A program made the position numbers and the translations under genes. The notes under the pieces are model-generated. The model worked only from the letters and a program-made list of their open reading frames with translations, was not told where the DNA came from and did no database searches. A DNA stretch of 64,000 nucleotides from Owenia fusiformis. Lineage: Eukaryota; Annelida; Polychaeta; Sabellida; Oweniidae. Location of the stretch: assembly GCA_903813345.2 (NCBI GenBank), contig CAIIXF020000005.1, forward strand, positions 11,723,375 through 11,787,374, given 5' to 3'. Position 1 is the first letter of the stretch; every line of letters starts with the position of its first letter. Below are positions 12,184-30,837 of the stretch, in pieces.

Positions 12184-12283
12184 ACAGTGCATGGAGTAAC
12201 CCTCTATAGAATAAATAGACTAACATTGTTGATTATTACAGGGATAAAATATGCCTAAAATATGGCCTCCAATGAGGAAACCA
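12184..12283. other. HAL 3' end
   Basis: A short stretch after the HAL stop. It contains AGAATAAATAG at about 12208-12218, with AATAAA as a plausible polyadenylation signal about 30 bp past the stop codon. Confidence 0.45.
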
Positions 12284-14925
12284 GAACAACGGCAACGCCA
12301 AAGCGTAGCGAATCCCATCGAACAGAAATGGCTGGCATTTTTACAAACGAAATATATAGCAAATATCATAAAATAACACACATAAGAAAGGCCACCATTT
12401 TCAAAATGGTTGCTCACTCAGAAGAAGCAATATGCTTTTTTTTATAGTATTCACATATCAAATATGAACAAAATCGCTCCACCACTTTTCGAGTAAAATA
12501 CTTTAAAATGGTGGCCATTTTTCAAAATGGACGCCTTCTACCAAAAGTGTCATTAGACAGTGTGCCATGCTTATAGTATTCACATACCAAATATGAACAA
12601 AATCGCTCCACTACTTTTCAAGTTACAGCAAATCTCGTAAAATAATGAGTAAAGGCCGAGTAAAATACGTTTAAATGGTGGCCATTTTTCAAAATGGCCG
12701 CCTTCTACCAAAAGTGTCATTAGACAGTGTGCCATGCTTATATAATTCACATACCAAATATGAACAAAATCGCTCCACTACTTTTCGAGTTATAGTAAAA
12801 TATTTTCAAAATGGCCGCCTTCTACCGCAATTGTCATTAGACAGTGTGCCATGCTTATAGTATTCACAAACCAAATATGAACAAAATCGCTCCACTACTT
12901 TTAGAGTTATTATGTCCCCACCACATAGTGTGGGGCCATATTGTCGGCCTAGGCGCGTCCGTCTGTCTGTCCGTCTGTCCGTCTGTCCGTACGTCCGGCA
13001 GTTTTCTCCAAAACCGCTACAGATATCACCTTCAAATTTTCAGGGATAACTTATGAGTGCATACAGATGTGGATGAAAAAAAATTAACTCGATACCTACT
13101 TCCTGTCGGCCATTTTGAAGTCAAATGCTAAAATCCTTGTCTGCAAACTTTAAGAAAAACTGCTTCACAGTTGCTTTTAAAACTTTAACATCTTGTTCAA
13201 CTCACTTCATTCTAGATCTGATTAGGTTTTGGACCTGCTAGCTCAGTCATGTCAGCCATTTTGAATGTCTTAAGAAAAGTTAGCGCGCGATAATACTTTG
13301 TATCATATTGAATGGTGTTTTTGAGTTTTCATACTTTAACTATTTAGTAGCTTTATAAATAATTTCAGATGTACTTTGCTGTAAAAGCCTACTTTATTGT
13401 TAACAGCAGTTATATGTGATAATTTTGTAAAAAGAAATCAGCAAAAACTCATAAGGACTTTTTTATTGTCGGCCATTTTGGATTTTTCGGTCCTAAAATC
13501 TTGTCTGTGAAGTCTTGTCTGCGCGTTTTCAGGTGAACCGTTTGGTGGATCAATTTCAAATTTTCAGGGATGATTCTTAGTATAAAAATCTAGATCTCAT
13601 TAGTTTTTTGGCATTCTGGGTAAATGTCAAGGCAGCCATTTTGGATTTTCCGTCCTAAAATCTTGTCTGTAAAGTCTTGTCTACTCGTTTTCAGGTGAAC
13701 CGTTTCGTAGATCAATTTCAAATTTTCAGGAATGATTTTTAGTATGAAAATCTAGAACTGATTAGTTTTTTTGCATTCTGGGTAAATGTCAAGGCAGCCA
13801 TTTTGGATTTTCCGTCTTAAAATCTTGCCTGTAAAGTCTTGTCTACGCGTTTTTAGGAGAACGGTTTGATAGATCAATTTCAAATTTTCAGGGATGATTC
13901 TTTGTATGAAAATCTACATCTGATTACTTTTTTTGCATTCTGCGTAAATGTTAAGGCAGCCATTTTGGATTTTCTGTCCTAAAATCTTGTCTGTAAAGTC
14001 TTGTCTACCCGTTTTCAGGTGAACCGTTTGGTAGATCAATTTCATATTTTCAGGGATGATTCTTAGTATGAAAATCTACAAACAGATTAGTTTTTTGACA
14101 TTCTGGGTAAATGTCAAGGCAGCCATTTTGGATTTTCCATCCTAAAATCTTGTCTGTAAAGTCTTGTTTACATGTTTTCTGGTTAACTGTGTGACGGATC
14201 AATTTCAAATTTTCAGGGGTGGTTCTTAGTATGAAAATCTAGAACTGACTAAATTATTGGCATTCTGGGTAAATTTTAAGGTGGCCACTTTGGATTTTCC
14301 GTCCTCAAATTGTGTTGGTAAAGTCTTGTCTACTCATTTTCAGGATAACCATTTCACGGGATCACCACTTGGTGGGGACATTTTGTACACATTTGTGTTC
14401 TTGTTGTAAAATATGTTAAAATGGCTGCCATTTTCCAAAATGGCGGCCATTTTTCAAAATGGCCACCTCCTACCAAAAGTGTCATTAGACAGTGAGCCAT
14501 GCTTATAGTATTCACATACCAAATATGAACAAAATCGCTTCACTACTTCTTGAGTTATAGCAAAAATCGTAAAATAACGAGTAAAGGCCTCCATTTTTCA
14601 AGATGGCTGCCATGTGCTTCTTTAAAATCTACATTTCTAGCTTTATCAATGTCCTATATAATTTTTTTACATTTAAAACATATTGCTATTACAGTTTTAC
14701 ATAATGTACCTAAATTACTGTAAAATCGGCACTAAAATGGCCGCCATTTTTAAATGAGCAGCCATTTTGAAAATTGACTTTCGAGCAGAACTTCTACCCC
14801 CATAGGGTATATGTGTACAAAATATGAACAAAATCGGGCCAACGGTATTTGAGTTATTGCCCGGACGGACGGACGGACGGAGGCGTTCCCTATATCCCTC
14901 CGAACTTCGTTCGATGGGATAATGA
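12284..14925 (-). mobile_element. Pearl-like element interrupted by a second element
   Basis: In reverse orientation, this runs from a degenerate 3' end (GGCAACGCCAAAGCGTAGCG, ATCCCATCGAACAG) to a 5' end with CGGACGGACGGACGGAGGCG at 14863-14884 and TCCGAACTTCGTTCGATGGG at 14899-14919. The core is an array of about 130-bp units, each with CACATACCAAATATGAACAA, AATCGCTCCACTACTTTT and AAATGGCCGCC. The array is split by the insertion at 12909-14380 and resumes at about 14400 with the same units. It occupies most of the space between HAL and AMDHD1. Confidence 0.8.
12909..14380 (+). mobile_element. Nested element with TGTCCCCACCA ends and 160-bp tandem core
   Basis: Inverted ends ATGTCCCCACCA (12911) and TGGTGGGGACAT (about 14370-14381) enclose a CCGTCTGTCTGTCCG-type run at 12957-12995. 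About six units of roughly 160 bp follow, each with GCAGCCATTTTGGATTTTCC, CTAAAATCTTGTCTGTAAAG and CAATTTCAAATTTTCAGG. The element sits inside another element, so it is younger. Its layout is the same as that of the element at 2221-3665, whose ends differ by one or two bases. Confidence 0.8.
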
Positions 14926-16040
14926 TCCATCATTAGATCAAGTACAATGAGGGCATTATTCATTGTTAGATCCTTCACAGTGAGGGCATTAGTCATTGTT
15001 ACATCATATACAATGAGGAAATTATTCAATAACCTATTAGGAACTGTTACATTTTTTTAATTGATAATTTTTCAAATACCATCAGGAGAGACAGACATGC
15101 TTTAGAAACTGATTTAGAAATACTTTTAAATAAAGTTGTGTCACATAAATTTGTTCTTGTGCAGTAAAATTCAACACAATTAGTGTGAAATATCATTTGG
15201 AGAACAAGGTCAATTTTGAAAAATCATAAACCTTGGACATTAGCTGCGTTTATTTATTATACTCATACAACTGCAATGGACCATAAGACCATTTATCTTT
15301 AGGGTTTCACTTTTTTTTACTACGCTTTCAAATATTTATCTCACGCCCAAAATATTTTTCATTCGGGGTAGTTTAGCTTATATTTTTATGAAAAGACAAG
15401 GTCCATCTAAGATCTTAGATCTAAGATTTTGTATGCACCGAAAGTTGTTTTTGTCTTACCAACAGATAGTATTCCTATATTAAATCCTAGATGAGGATAC
15501 TATCTAGTAGTTCTTATTCTCTGGTACCATGGGATACATATAACGAGTGAAATCAGTTTTGAAGAAATATATATGGCAAAATGATGCTATTTTTATTGAG
15601 CTTTTTATTATTAAATACATGTACATTTAAAACTTGTTTAATGAAATATAACTTGATAAAAAAGCTATTCAAGGAAGTCATTGTTCAATAAGTGTTAAAA
15701 GTAAGTGTTGTATAATGTTGAATTTACTTCAATTGCACTAAAACTTTACTATGTATGACTGCATTGTTAATTATATCACAGGTTTGTTTCAGCAATTCAC
15801 TATTCCTTCACAATTCAGAAAATCAGATTTCTTCATAATTCAGAAAATCACTTTTCTTTCACAATTAAGAAAATCACCCTTTCTTCATAATTCAGAAAAT
15901 CACATTCACAATTCAGAAAATCTCCTTTCCTTCATAATTCAGAAAATCAATTTTCTTTCATAATTCAGAAAATCAATTTTCTTTCATAATTCAGAAAATC
16001 ACTTTTCCTGCACAATTCTGTGAATCACTTTTCCTTCACT
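14926..16040. repeat. AMDHD1 downstream region with about 27-bp minisatellite
   Basis: From 14926 to 15790 I see only AT-rich unique sequence. From about 15793 to 16030 there is a tandem array of about nine units of the type TTCATAATTCAGAAAATCAC, each about 27 bp. It ends within some 10 bp of the AMDHD1 stop codon, so it would lie at the start of the AMDHD1 3' UTR. Confidence 0.85.
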
Positions 16041-19000
16041 TCAGACAACAACTTTCCCTTGTTTTATGACATGTTTTATCACGTGATTATGTCCTCCTAA
16101 TTGATATATCATATTCTCCCATCTGGAAATAAGAAAACATGCTGTATTGATATTAGGACGGGTACCAAATGTACTGAAATGGAATTCTGAATATTTGGAA
16201 TTTCAGGAATAATTGACTTGATTTAATTCACAGTATTTTAATTTGAATTAAATCATGGTATTTAGATCTTATTGATTGTAAAACAAGTGAATTCTATGAC
16301 AGGATGTGGAGCTATCAAAGTAAATCTGGGAAAATTGGAAGGTGGAGTCTCTCTCAACGAAATATTGTGTAATTAAGACTGCAAATGAAAGTATCGCTGG
16401 CACTTAAGTTTTAACTTTTTCTTAGCAGAACCACATCACATTTTAGGCAAATACAGTAAGTGATTTCACAAATGAAATCAAACTTCAATGGATTATTGAA
16501 TTCAACATGAAAACATGAAAAATGATATATATGTTCTACTTCTACAGTACAATAAAACCTCTTGAACAACTCTTTAAACCCTATGACATTTTAACTTGAG
16601 CCACACACTTACTTTGGCTCATCTAAGATGACCATGTCTCCATATTTGCCAACCTCGAGTGACCCGTGCGTGCTAGATTTACCAACAGAAGCTGCTGCAT
16701 TGAGAGTTGCCGCTACTAGAGCCTCGTTCATTGTCATATGTAGATTTACACAAGCTAGATGCATCACCAAAGGCTGTGAATAACAATCATGGCTTTCATT
16801 AAAGGGCTAATAGCTGTAATTTTCATCTTAAATATCCTATAATATTTTTATTTCATATAATGACATGCAGTGAAACCTGTCGAAGTGGAACACCTTTGGG
16901 ACATCTAAAGGGAGGGAGGTATTCAACCTACAGATTTTTTTTAATATAAAATCAAACTTTATTAATAAACCTATTTTACATTACGTGCATACAATTACAG
17001 ATGTCCATTTAACATTAAGTCACTTGGTCTTGGGACACTAAATATGTTCCACTAGCAGAGGTGTTCCACTTACAGAGATGTTCAACTTCTGGAGGTGTTC
17101 AACTTTACAGGTTTCACTGTATGTAACTTACAAAACTTGGACTTGGACATGAACCTTTACTGTAATTCTTGAAGCTTTAAAAAGTCATTCAGATAGAAAT
17201 TGAATTAATTACTTTTAAAATTGAAAAAGGTACAACTAGTTTTTTCAGTATGGAACTTATATTGCTTGCTCAATTTCAAACTTTTATGACCATCAGAGGA
17301 CACACTTACCATTGATAAACAATATGCATTTGGATTAAAATCACTGCCGAGAGCAACAGCGACACCACTTGCCAACATTTTTCTGACTGGTGGATTGTTT
17401 AAACGTAAAATATATGCTGTTGTTGGAAGAATCACTGCTATGGTTCCACTTTCAGCCATTTTCTCAATCCCAAGATCTGAGACTTCCTCTAAATGGCTAA
17501 TAGCTGTAGCACCTAAGTCTGCTCCCATCTAGTATAAAACAAAACATTGCATTAACATGCAAAATGTCACTACCTGCAATTAGTTACAGACTTTGGTGGT
17601 GACATAACAAAATCTCAAAAATATATCAGACAGGGCTAAACATCTAGATTTCTGGGTTATGCGGAAACATGAATGTGCTTGATTAAACTTAATGTAAAGT
17701 ATACAGGTTTATAGAAAATTAGCTATAAGGTAGTGGGCCAAAACAATCATTGATGATACCATGAAATCTGTCTTAAAACATAAATTATGAACATTGAAGA
17801 GTGATGAACATTCATATTACAATAAGTACATGTATATGAATGGCACTTGTCAACTTAAAGTTGATATTGACTAAAGTTGACAACTACAAGAATTTCCAAG
17901 TCTCCATAAACATGACAGACTCCCAGGTGTATCTCACCTCAGCAGATTTTATTGGATGTAGTTCATCACCGTGGAAATTAATTTGTAATCCTATATTTTT
18001 TCCAGCCTCCAATATTTGTTTAGTTTGTTCAACATTGAATACACCAAGTTCACAAAATACATCAATGTTATCAACGTGTAGTTTCTCCTCCTGCATGAGT
18101 TTGTGGATGCGGGGAATTTGGACATCAATTACATCTTTTGTAGCTTCAGAGGCTGAACTACCTCTGGAAATATAATGGTATAATCTTGCATTGATCCTTG
18201 TGTTTTGACATACACCACTTTTCTCCCAAAGTTTCAAACACAACTACTACCAATACGCTATAGGGATGAAACAAATAGTCAAAAACTCTGGAACAAATAA
18301 GTAAATCGTTTGAAGAGTGCAGCACCAATGATGTGGAGAAATGTTCATGAATATTTCATTTTTCACCCATGAAGAACATCGAACATGACACAACATCAGG
18401 AGAGCAAAGATTTGTAAAGATTATGAACACATCTACATTTAAAACAATGTTTGAAATCAAGATCAACATATTATCTGATGTCTTTGATGATACCATTGCA
18501 ACAAATGAAATGATGGATGTGTCCATGTTAACAGTTATTTCAGTTGTTAGTTCGATATGACATAATAGCGCTGCTACTTACTTTGGGACAGCATGTGCCC
18601 CACAATATGTTGAGGATATATCTATGGGCACCTTCCTCTTTGCTCTTTCTATGACTTGCAACATCTTAATTTCAGTGTCTGCATTCAGACCATACCCACT
18701 TTTACATTCTACCAGTGTTGTACCTGGTATGTAAATATTAGAACATGACATAGGATTACAAAATATGAATAAAATATGGCACCTGTTTGAAATGATTCAA
18801 GTGGCTGATATAGTTTATAGAGGTTTTTGATTTCCAATTGTGCCCCTTTCTCTTCCAAAGTTTATCACATTTGTGTTCTTTATGAGCTATACATTCATGA
18901 ATGGACCATGAATAAGACTCAGTCAGTTTCATAACATAGATTATGTACTTCAACTAAACCAACAGAGAGCATTTCTTGCTTTATGCTTGGCTTTTAGGAT

Positions 19001-22000
19001 TTGTGCCAATATGATACTACCTCTTTGCCCATAGGCACATTACCCTAATCAATACCCTGGAAGGGTTTCAACCCTTTTCAATTAAATTCCTAAAAAGTAC
19101 CTGATTTGAGCATTCTCCATAATCTTGACTTCAAGCTATGTAATAGTTCATCTTCAGTAGCTTTCCTTGTGTGTTCTACTGTGTAGTGAATGCCTCCTCC
19201 TGATTCATGCACTTCCATATAGGTTGCCCCTGCCAGCTGAAACACATGGGTTGCATCAATACATTTGATATTAGGGGGTTTTAATACGTATTGTGGATAC
19301 ACAGCCTGTTCTATTCCTTGGAGTACAAGGCTTAGATGAGGAGGGATGAATCAAAATGTGGTTGTCAACCATAAGGTAAGCAAAAATATTCAACCAATCA
19401 TATCTATTTTGAAATCTGGAACATTGTTCTGGTATCACAGTGGTTGCCATGGATACATCTTAATTTAAAAAGGAACAACAAATAAAAAAATAAAATGCTG
19501 CAAGAAAAGAACAAAACAGTGACATTTTTACATTTTTTCAAAAAGTTACCCTTACGTGTCTGTTATGTATCTTTTGTTGCTTTTGTGAGGATATGCACTC
19601 ATACTGCACTTACCTTCATTGCAAACTCATGCACCCTGTCTCCTGCCCACACTGGATGTGTATGACCATCAACCAGACCTAGAAATTAAATTACAGTAAA
19701 ACCTGTGTACAGTGAATACATATGGAACCACAAAAAAGTGTTCACTATAGGTAGGTGTTCCTTACAGAGAGGCAATTTTATACAGAAGCTGTGGAATATG
19801 TGCCAAGAAGAGATGTTCATTTAACACAGGTGTTCACTAGGAAGGTGTTCACTAAGATTGGTTTTACTTTAGATTCTATTCAATGTGAATGGAGATCATT
19901 TAAGGTCAAGTCATACCCAAAAGGCCAATATTGCCAGGAAAGATACTGTAATCGACAATTAATGAGGCCATTGAAGTCTAAGATTGAAATAATCTGAGCC
20001 GTACAATATCTTATCATATCATTTTTATATTGAGAACTTGGAATCAGAAACAACTTAACAATTTCATAGAGGAGGTTAGGGGTTATTCACCTGGTATGAT
20101 ACTCATCCCTGTGGCATCAATTGTTTTCTCATATGTTGCATTCTTGAATGTCTTCTTTACCTCTCCATCTAAGCCAATTGCCTCTATGTTTCCCTTGCTA
20201 GAAGTATAAACACTGAAATAAACTTAGAGCCCTGCAATTGGAGATTGCAAACTTAGAGCCCTGCAATTGGAGATTGCAAACTTAGAGCCCTGCAATTGGA
20301 GATTGCAAACTTAGAGCCCTGCAATTAGAGATTGCAAACTTAGAGCCCTGCAGTTGGAGATTACAAACTTAGAACATGGAGATTGTGAACTTGCCCTGCA
20401 TGTTGTGGAGGTTGCAAACTTGCCCTGCATTTGGACACTGTCAACTTAGAGCCCTGCATTTGGAGGTTGTGAATTTTGACTCACCTTGTAAGCCAAGGCA
20501 AGTAAGTCAGTGAACTGTTGATCCCACCTGGAAATGCACTTCAATTTTGTCTTGGAGGAAAGGGGCTTTCAATCATATCCATGGTCAAATAAATGAAGGT
20601 ATAGTTAAAGTTATAGTTATATAATGGTTCTTTCTGTATATCGTTTTTATACTCGAGTGAGTATATGATATATTCACAAGTGAGCGTAGCGAACGAGTGA
20701 ATATATTATATTCTCACGAGAGTATAAAATGCACGATATACAGAATGAACCATTATATAATCTTATTATGCCACTCTAAGTTCAATTACATTTGATTCGA
20801 ACACAATCATAACAATTAAAAACCATAAAAATATCCCATAGCCGACTCAATAATGCTGATGTTGATCTCGAACCATTTATGACGTCACTTGATTCTAGGA
20901 AATCATGAAAATTTTCATGATTTTTTTTATTCATTAGTTCCCAGAATGCACTTCTACAGTGGTATACGCTGGAGTGTATACGGAGGAGTTGTATACGATG
21001 ACGATATACCACTCTCCACTGTATATCGTTGTTATAGACCCATCTTATACAACTGTAATTGGACTTAGAGTGGTATAATATGATATATATGATGAGTATA
21101 CCAATATAAAACTATCAAATAAAATATTGAAATACCATAAAGTAAAGTTAGTATAAAACACAAGAGGCTTTAAATATTTATATATAGAGTGAGTCTGCAA
21201 CTTTATGTATCAGCCACAAAGCTCAGAAGACCAGGATTATATTTAACAGTTTAATATACATGTAGGGTTGTATGTATGAACTGAAATTATTTACCATTAT
21301 AATCTTTATCAAGGAATCAAAGAGACATACATGTACTTGAACATTGTATTAATTAATCAGGTGAGATACTAGGGTGACTAATAAAAGTGTAGTTTGATTT
21401 ATTATGATACTTAAAATTGTAGACATGTTTGTCATTGAACTTTAAGCCGTTTTGTCAAGTAGGCATGACCTTCGCTATCAAATATGACATAATTTATCAA
21501 TTAAAGTATTTTACAATGATAGTTGATATGGTAAATCTCCCCGTAAATCTACAGGTAGGTCTTAAGCGCAGTTGTTTCCAAGGGTACATAAAAGGGATGT
21601 GTTTGCAAATCAGAACTTTTTCAAAGACAAACATGTCAGCAAATATCAAATATCTGAAAAGTAAACATTGTGTTGACATTAGTAAGTGTTTGGTAGAATA
21701 GATTATGTATAAACTTTATTAGGGGAAACTTCTGTAAGGGCCTATAATTCTATAAAAAGAATTTCTTTTATTTTATTTCATTGTTAAATGTTTATAAAAT
21801 ATTGAATGAAAGTTTTTGATGGTGGCAAACTTTTGTTAAAGACTAACTCTTTTGTACTGGTTGCACTATTACATTTACAGTATCAAATGACACTTTATTA
21901 TAACAAAAATATTGTCCAACCATCCAATATGTCATATAGAACTCATCATAAGCATATACTTATTACAGAAGTATAAATATAACTTAGAACCATTGATATA

Positions 22001-22202
22001 ATACTGTAACGTGAAACCATTGAACTTGTGGTGAACAACTGAACAATGATCACCTGTCAATCACAATGCTCACTCCATCCTCATTTGTTCGTTGAATTAT
22101 CTCCAATTTCTTCATGGCTGGTCCCGTTAATACCCGTTCTCCATTGTTCACAACTTGTACCACTTGGGTAGCAGAATGCACAAGCAATCTCCTGGATGCC
22201 AT
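16041..22202 (-). CDS. AMDHD1: Imidazolonepropionase, complete (9 exons)
   Basis: The enzyme hydrolyses 4-imidazolone-5-propionate to N-formimino-L-glutamate, step 3 of histidine degradation. It is a metal-dependent amidohydrolase. Exons in transcript order: 22202-22054, 20212-20091, 19678-19614, 19236-19101, 18723-18582, 18163-17938, 17528-17310, 16773-16613 and 16122-16041. All are in phase, giving 433 residues (human about 426). Key motifs are GHTHPVWAGDRVHEF (metal-binding HxH), GATYMEVHESGGGIHYTVE, SGYGL, YCGAHAVPKG, HVDNIDVFCELGVF, INFHGDELHP, AISHLEEVS and LGSDFNPNAY. The small last exon (WENMIYQLGGHNHVIKHVIK and then five residues and TGA) is easy to miss, because the previous exon read through its donor would give a false stop after LDEPK. 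The start MASRRLLVHSATQVV aligns with human AMDHD1. It is convergent with HAL and divergent from the CFAP100-like gene. Confidence 0.96.
16868..17125. repeat. Best full copy of dispersed 'GTTCCACTT' MITE-like repeat
   Basis: Inverted ends CAGTGAAACCTGT (16869) and ACAGGTTTCACTG (about 17107-17119) enclose AGTGGAACACCTTTGGGACA and GAGGTGTTCCACTTACAGAG. About 250 bp, no coding capacity. It lies in the last large AMDHD1 intron. Confidence 0.75.
17540..17612. mobile_element. Short relative of the GTCACCACC element family
   Basis: GCATTAACATGCAAAATGTC, ACTACCTGCAATTAGTTACA and GGTGGTGACATAAC repeat the edge structure of the elements at 62788-62905 and 2221-3665. It begins about 12 bp upstream of AMDHD1 exon 7, that is, within that intron's 3' end. 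Confidence 0.5.
19693..19880. repeat. Copy of dispersed 'GTTCCACTT' MITE-like repeat
   Basis: Begins TTACAGTAAAACCTGTGTAC and contains GTGTTCACTATAGGTAGGTG and GGTGTTCACTAAGATTGG. It lies in AMDHD1 intron 2, about 15 bp upstream of the exon at 19678. Confidence 0.6.
20222..20475. repeat. 28-bp minisatellite abutting AMDHD1 exon 2
   Basis: About eight to nine units of the type CTTAGAGCCCTGCAATTGGA plus GATTGCAAA; the first four or five are nearly identical and later ones decay. In transcript orientation the array ends some 10 bp before the acceptor of exon 2 (20212). Each unit contains CCAATTGCAG, a sequence that resembles a 3' splice site. Confidence 0.9.
20617..20762. repeat. Long hairpin (about 42-bp arms)
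   Basis: ATTATATAATGGTTC.TTCTGTATATCGT near 20617-20650 is mirrored by ACGATATACAGAATGAACCATTATATAAT near 20732-20762. Inside are smaller palindromes, including GAGTGAATATATTATATTCTC-like and GCGTAGC. It directly precedes the MITE at 20765, and the two may be parts of one composite element. Confidence 0.7.
20765..21079. mobile_element. MITE with 26-bp terminal inverted repeats
   Basis: ATTATGCCACTCTAAGTTCA at the left pairs with TGGACTTAGAGTGGTATAAT at the right, 26 bp in all with three mismatches. The 315-bp interior is not coding and contains further inverted pieces such as GTATACGCTGGAGTGTATAC. It lies in AMDHD1 intron 1. Confidence 0.75.
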
Positions 22203-23216
22203 ATTGTCTCTCAGTTTGCCGGTGATCTAGAGAAAACACTGCAAATGTTAGAGGCGTCTCGTGCAAGTATTTGTTTACATTTTACAAGAACTGAAAACGA
22301 AAGTAGGTCATGACAATAATCAAAATATAAGTAACAATAATAATTCATCTTTACACTTATTTATGAGATGGATATATAAGTGAATTGTCAGTTAATTATA
22401 AAAATAATTTATTTGTATTTAAATTTAAAAAAATATTGTTAATTGTGGAGAACTATGTTGAATAAAATAAGAAATAAAATCGTCGCTATGAAAAGCCTCG
22501 TTTTCAATATTGTTTTCATCGACAACCATTTTTTTAAAAAGGTAGGAAAAGACCAATTTACCTGCTAATTAACCGATATGTTATCTATAATGTGTATTCT
22601 TATTGTTCCTTGAAGTATGTGAGATATGAAGAACATTTGATTTTTTGTTTAATAATGAACGAAATCTTCCTTGAAACATCTTCTCAATCTTCTCTTCCAG
22701 ATTCATTTTTGGATTTCTGTTTTCCTCCTTCGTTCATTGTTCATCCATCTTCATCTCATGATCAAAAATCATCAAATTCAGTCCATGATTTTTCTCATGA
22801 TTTTTTTTATTTCTAGCATTAAAAATTTGGTTTTAGTCTGGGCTGAGAAAATTGACAACATCTTGAGATATGCTTGTGGATCGAGGCCTACTCTGATGTT
22901 ACCTCTTCCAGGCCAAAGGCTGCTAACTGCATGTAGTGATACAACAGACTTTTGCTAGAGAATCATGATGGATGATTGCTACTGATTTCAACATTTCAGT
23001 TTCAGCCATCACGCTTCTGAAAAAGTGATTTTGGGCGAGCAAAGGCTGTTCTATCAGATCAGACAAAGCTTTTGAAAGATGATAGAGCATTGATTGTTCA
23101 ATGAAAATAAAGTTGCAGAAATCTATTTTTTGCACAATCTGAATCTTCAAAACAATAAGTCCCTTCTAATTTGTTTTATACTGTTATCTCCAGGCAAATC
23201 TCAATAGAAGAATAAC
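22203..23216. promoter_or_regulatory. Divergent promoter region of AMDHD1 and CFAP100-like gene
   Basis: About 1 kb separates the two start codons, which point away from each other, so both promoters must lie here unless there are far upstream noncoding exons. The sequence is AT-rich with a T-rich, CTCATGATTT-like simple stretch at 22680-22815. I saw no clear RFX X-box and no TATA box placed convincingly. An upstream noncoding exon of the CFAP100-like gene may end before an acceptor near 23194 (TATCTCCAG). Confidence 0.5.

Positions 23217-30837
<7,621 letters not shown>

Noticed and set aside
16605-16640. AMDHD1 ending at LDEPK-stop, giving a C-terminally truncated enzyme
   Set aside because: The apparent TAA lies inside a donor (AA|GTAAGT), and an in-phase exon at 16122-16041 supplies the conserved WENMIYQLGG tail and a proper stop.
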